This document shows positions 62,834 to 64,000 of a DNA stretch of 64,000 bases, in pieces (position 1 is the stretch's first letter; each line of letters starts with the position of its first letter). The notes beneath the pieces were generated by a model. It had not been told where the DNA came from. It was given only the letters and a program-made list of their open reading frames with translations, and did no database searches. The position numbers and the translations under genes were made by a program. Source of the DNA: Clostridiales bacterium PH28_bin88 (lineage in GTDB: Bacteria; Bacillota; PH28-bin88); the NCBI GenBank assembly GCA_000987045.1, contig LAKY01000067.1, positions 25,353 through 89,352 on the forward strand, written 5' to 3'.

Positions 62834-62859
62834 TTTCGCATTTTTTCATTATGTACTAA

Positions 62860-62888
62860 TTGACTGCGTAAACAAGAGGCAGTATAAT
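62860..62888 (+). promoter_or_regulatory. Promoter of the 27-residue gene
   Basis: TTGACT at 62860-62865, spacer beginning GCGTAAA and ending AG, TATAAT at 62883-62888. A diverged relative of the GCGAAAA promoters. Confidence 0.7.
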
Positions 62889-63011
62889 TAAATTATCGGT
62901 GTTTTCATTATGATTATTGAACCGGCATCTTTTTACGGTTTACGCGTATAACCTTTCAGCAGGATGCATGCGTGACCGTAAGAGTTGGGAAGAGTAAAAG
63001 GAGTGAACCTG

Positions 63012-63095
63012 ATGGGAGAGCCCATTGACTTGTTGTTCGGATTATTTTTCATTTTCCTGCTGCTCCGGATACTTTTCCGCGGTGGAGGCGGATGA
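63012..63095 (+). CDS. 27-residue membrane peptide
   Basis: ATG 63012 behind AAAGGAGTG, with a good promoter 125 bases upstream. The product is one hydrophobic helix (IDLLFGLFFIFLLLRILF) ending in RGGGG. Promoter, ribosome site and an inverted repeat (AGGCACA / TGTGCCT at about 63106) right after the stop argue that it is expressed. Function unknown. Confidence 0.55.
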   Translation: MGEPIDLLFGLFFIFLLLRILFRGGGG

Positions 63096-63161
63096 GGTAG
63101 TTGTTAGGCACAGGTCTTGTGCCTCCTTCCACCCAACCAATTACTGTTATAGGGGGAGCCT

Positions 63162-63758
63162 ATGGCCAATAAGTTTAACCCGTCCAACCTGGTAAAGCTG
63201 GATAATCCCCGTAGGAGAGCGCTGCTGCCGCCGGAAGAAACCTTACAGAAATTGGGTGTCATCAGGAGCGGTACGGTCCTGGCGGACGTGGGGTGCGGTA
63301 GCGGTTACTTCACTGTCCCGGCAGCCTTAATGACAGGGCCGACCGGTATTGTTTATGCCATCGATATCGCTCCCGAGGCACTGGCGATGGTCGGGGAACG
63401 TGCTTCCGAACAAGGTATAACCAATCTGGTACCCCTGCGGTCTAGCGAGGATACCGTACCCCTACCTGACCAAGCGGTAGAGGGAGTTCTGATGGTGCAC
63501 GTGGTGCACGAGCTAGCCGACCCGTCCGCCTACCTGCGGGAAGTTAACAGAATCTTGGTACCCGGAGGAAAGGTGGCGGTGGTCGAATGGAGCGAACAAA
63601 GAGGAGACTGGGGGCCGCCGGAATCAGAACGGGTAGCCAGGAACGAACTGGCGGGAATGTTATCCCGGGCGAATCTCTACCCGGAACAAATAATGGACCT
63701 CAATAGCGATTTTTATGCCATTGTGGCCAACAAAGAAAAAAAAGGATCATGCGTGTAA
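63162..63758 (+). CDS. Class I SAM-dependent methyltransferase
   Basis: A 198-residue methyltransferase with FNPSNLVKLDNPRRRALLPPEE at the start, the SAM-binding VLADVGCGSGYFTVPAA near residue 40, AIDIAPEA near 67, and HVVHELADPSAYLREVNRILVPGG near 110. It is the widespread MAN-KF-type group in anaerobes with unknown substrate. ATG 63162 follows GGGGGAG. Unlike the ArsM-like protein at 37286, it has no Cys triad. Confidence 0.85.
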   Translation: MANKFNPSNLVKLDNPRRRALLPPEETLQKLGVIRSGTVLADVGCGSGYFTVPAALMTGPTGIVYAIDIAPEALAMVGERASEQGITNLVPLRSSEDTVPLPDQAVEGVLMVHVVHELADPSAYLREVNRILVPGGKVAVVEWSEQRGDWGPPESERVARNELAGMLSRANLYPEQIMDLNSDFYAIVANKEKKGSCV

Positions 63759-63923
63759 GGGTACTACTGCCATTCCGGTACAATACGGGATGGCATTTAC
63801 ATTTACTATTTACAATCCTGTGTACCAGCGCTTAATGCCTGGTTGAAGGCTATTTCGTGGATTGCCCCGATCGGTTATAATTATGGACAGTATAATGGAT
63901 GTCCACATCTAGGGAAAAGGCAG

Positions 63924-64000
63924 GTGGAGGAGGTGCGGGTTTTACCTGAAAGGCCCGTGAAAGTCCGGGGGAAGGTGATCGGTGGGGAGGAACCCCAGGT
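63924..64000 (+). CDS. aroD: Probable 3-dehydroquinate dehydratase, 5' end only
   Basis: Only the first 25 codons are in the window. RPVKVRGKVIGGEEPQ resembles the N-terminal strand of type I 3-dehydroquinate dehydratase (shikimate pathway), which typically reads V-x-V-(R/K)-G-x-x-(I/F)-G-x-G-x-P. GTG 63924 and in-frame GTG 63933 are both possible starts; both lie in a purine-rich GGTGGAGGAGG tract. TATAAT at 63891 may be its -10 box. The rest lies beyond the window, so the call is provisional. Confidence 0.45.
   Translation, partial: MEEVRVLPERPVKVRGKVIGGEEPQ

Noticed and set aside
63955..63985. GAAAGTCCGGGG resembling the RNase P RNA 5' region
   Set aside because: It is in frame within a probable aroD start, and the flanking RNase P helices are absent.

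Overview
The window looks like the chromosome of an anaerobic, probably spore-forming Clostridia-type Firmicute (Peptococcaceae / Moorella / Desulfotomaculum-like). The grounds are the gene order (recJ-apt-relA-dtd-hisS-aspS-6S RNA-tcdA, rarA-rrf2-iscS-iscU-mnmA, alaS-ireB-ruvX-DUF1292), two T-box leaders, many GTG/TTG starts behind strong GGAGG ribosome sites, a tungsten-type aldehyde ferredoxin oxidoreductase, and two genes with in-frame UGA codons followed by bacterial SECIS-like hairpins. The last point means the organism very likely decodes selenocysteine. No mobile element, tRNA, rRNA or CRISPR array was recognised.

Layout. 1-13.1 kb: housekeeping block running rightward (partial recJ, apt, relA/spoT, dtd, a metallo-hydrolase, hemZ-like radical SAM enzyme, T-box-controlled hisS-aspS, 6S RNA, tcdA, a CsoR-type sensor and a thioredoxin). 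13.1-15.4 kb: leftward sodium:solute symporter operon. 15.7-30.5 kb: ltaE, rarA, the Fe-S / thio-tRNA cluster (Rrf2 regulator, iscS, iscU, mnmA), a FadR-like TetR regulator, a run of small proteins, T-box alaS, ireB, an aldo/keto reductase, ruvX, and small zinc-ribbon and ferredoxin genes.

30.6-45.8 kb is an accessory thiol / metalloid / selenium region and the most unusual part. It holds a three-HTH regulator, an ArsR sensor, and a leftward operon encoding an ArsM-like methyltransferase, a previously unannotated 43-residue Cys-rich peptide (37123-37254), a radical SAM/SPASM enzyme, a thioredoxin-thioredoxin reductase fusion and a RACo-like ASKHA ferredoxin protein. Next to it are an ACR3/BASS permease, a Cys-rich MerR regulator, a ferredoxin - CC/Se selenoprotein - coiled coil - thioredoxin operon, a Tat-exported heme protein, CcdA-like and TlpA-like thiol proteins, an HD-GYP protein and a DUF5714-like selenoprotein. 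The peptide plus radical SAM/SPASM enzyme reads as an undescribed RiPP or metal-binding peptide system. Four promoters in and around this region share a GCGAAAA box directly after the -35 element.

45.9-64 kb: envelope genes (lgt, VanW-like, mltG, a penicillin-binding protein), a U32 peptidase, a frameshifted thioredoxin-reductase-like gene, and a LysR regulator divergent from a sulfur-transport / TusA / ferredoxin / aldehyde oxidoreductase operon. A second three-HTH regulator, small membrane proteins, a PlsY-like/polysaccharide deacetylase fusion, an acetyltransferase, a methyltransferase and the start of a probable aroD complete the window.
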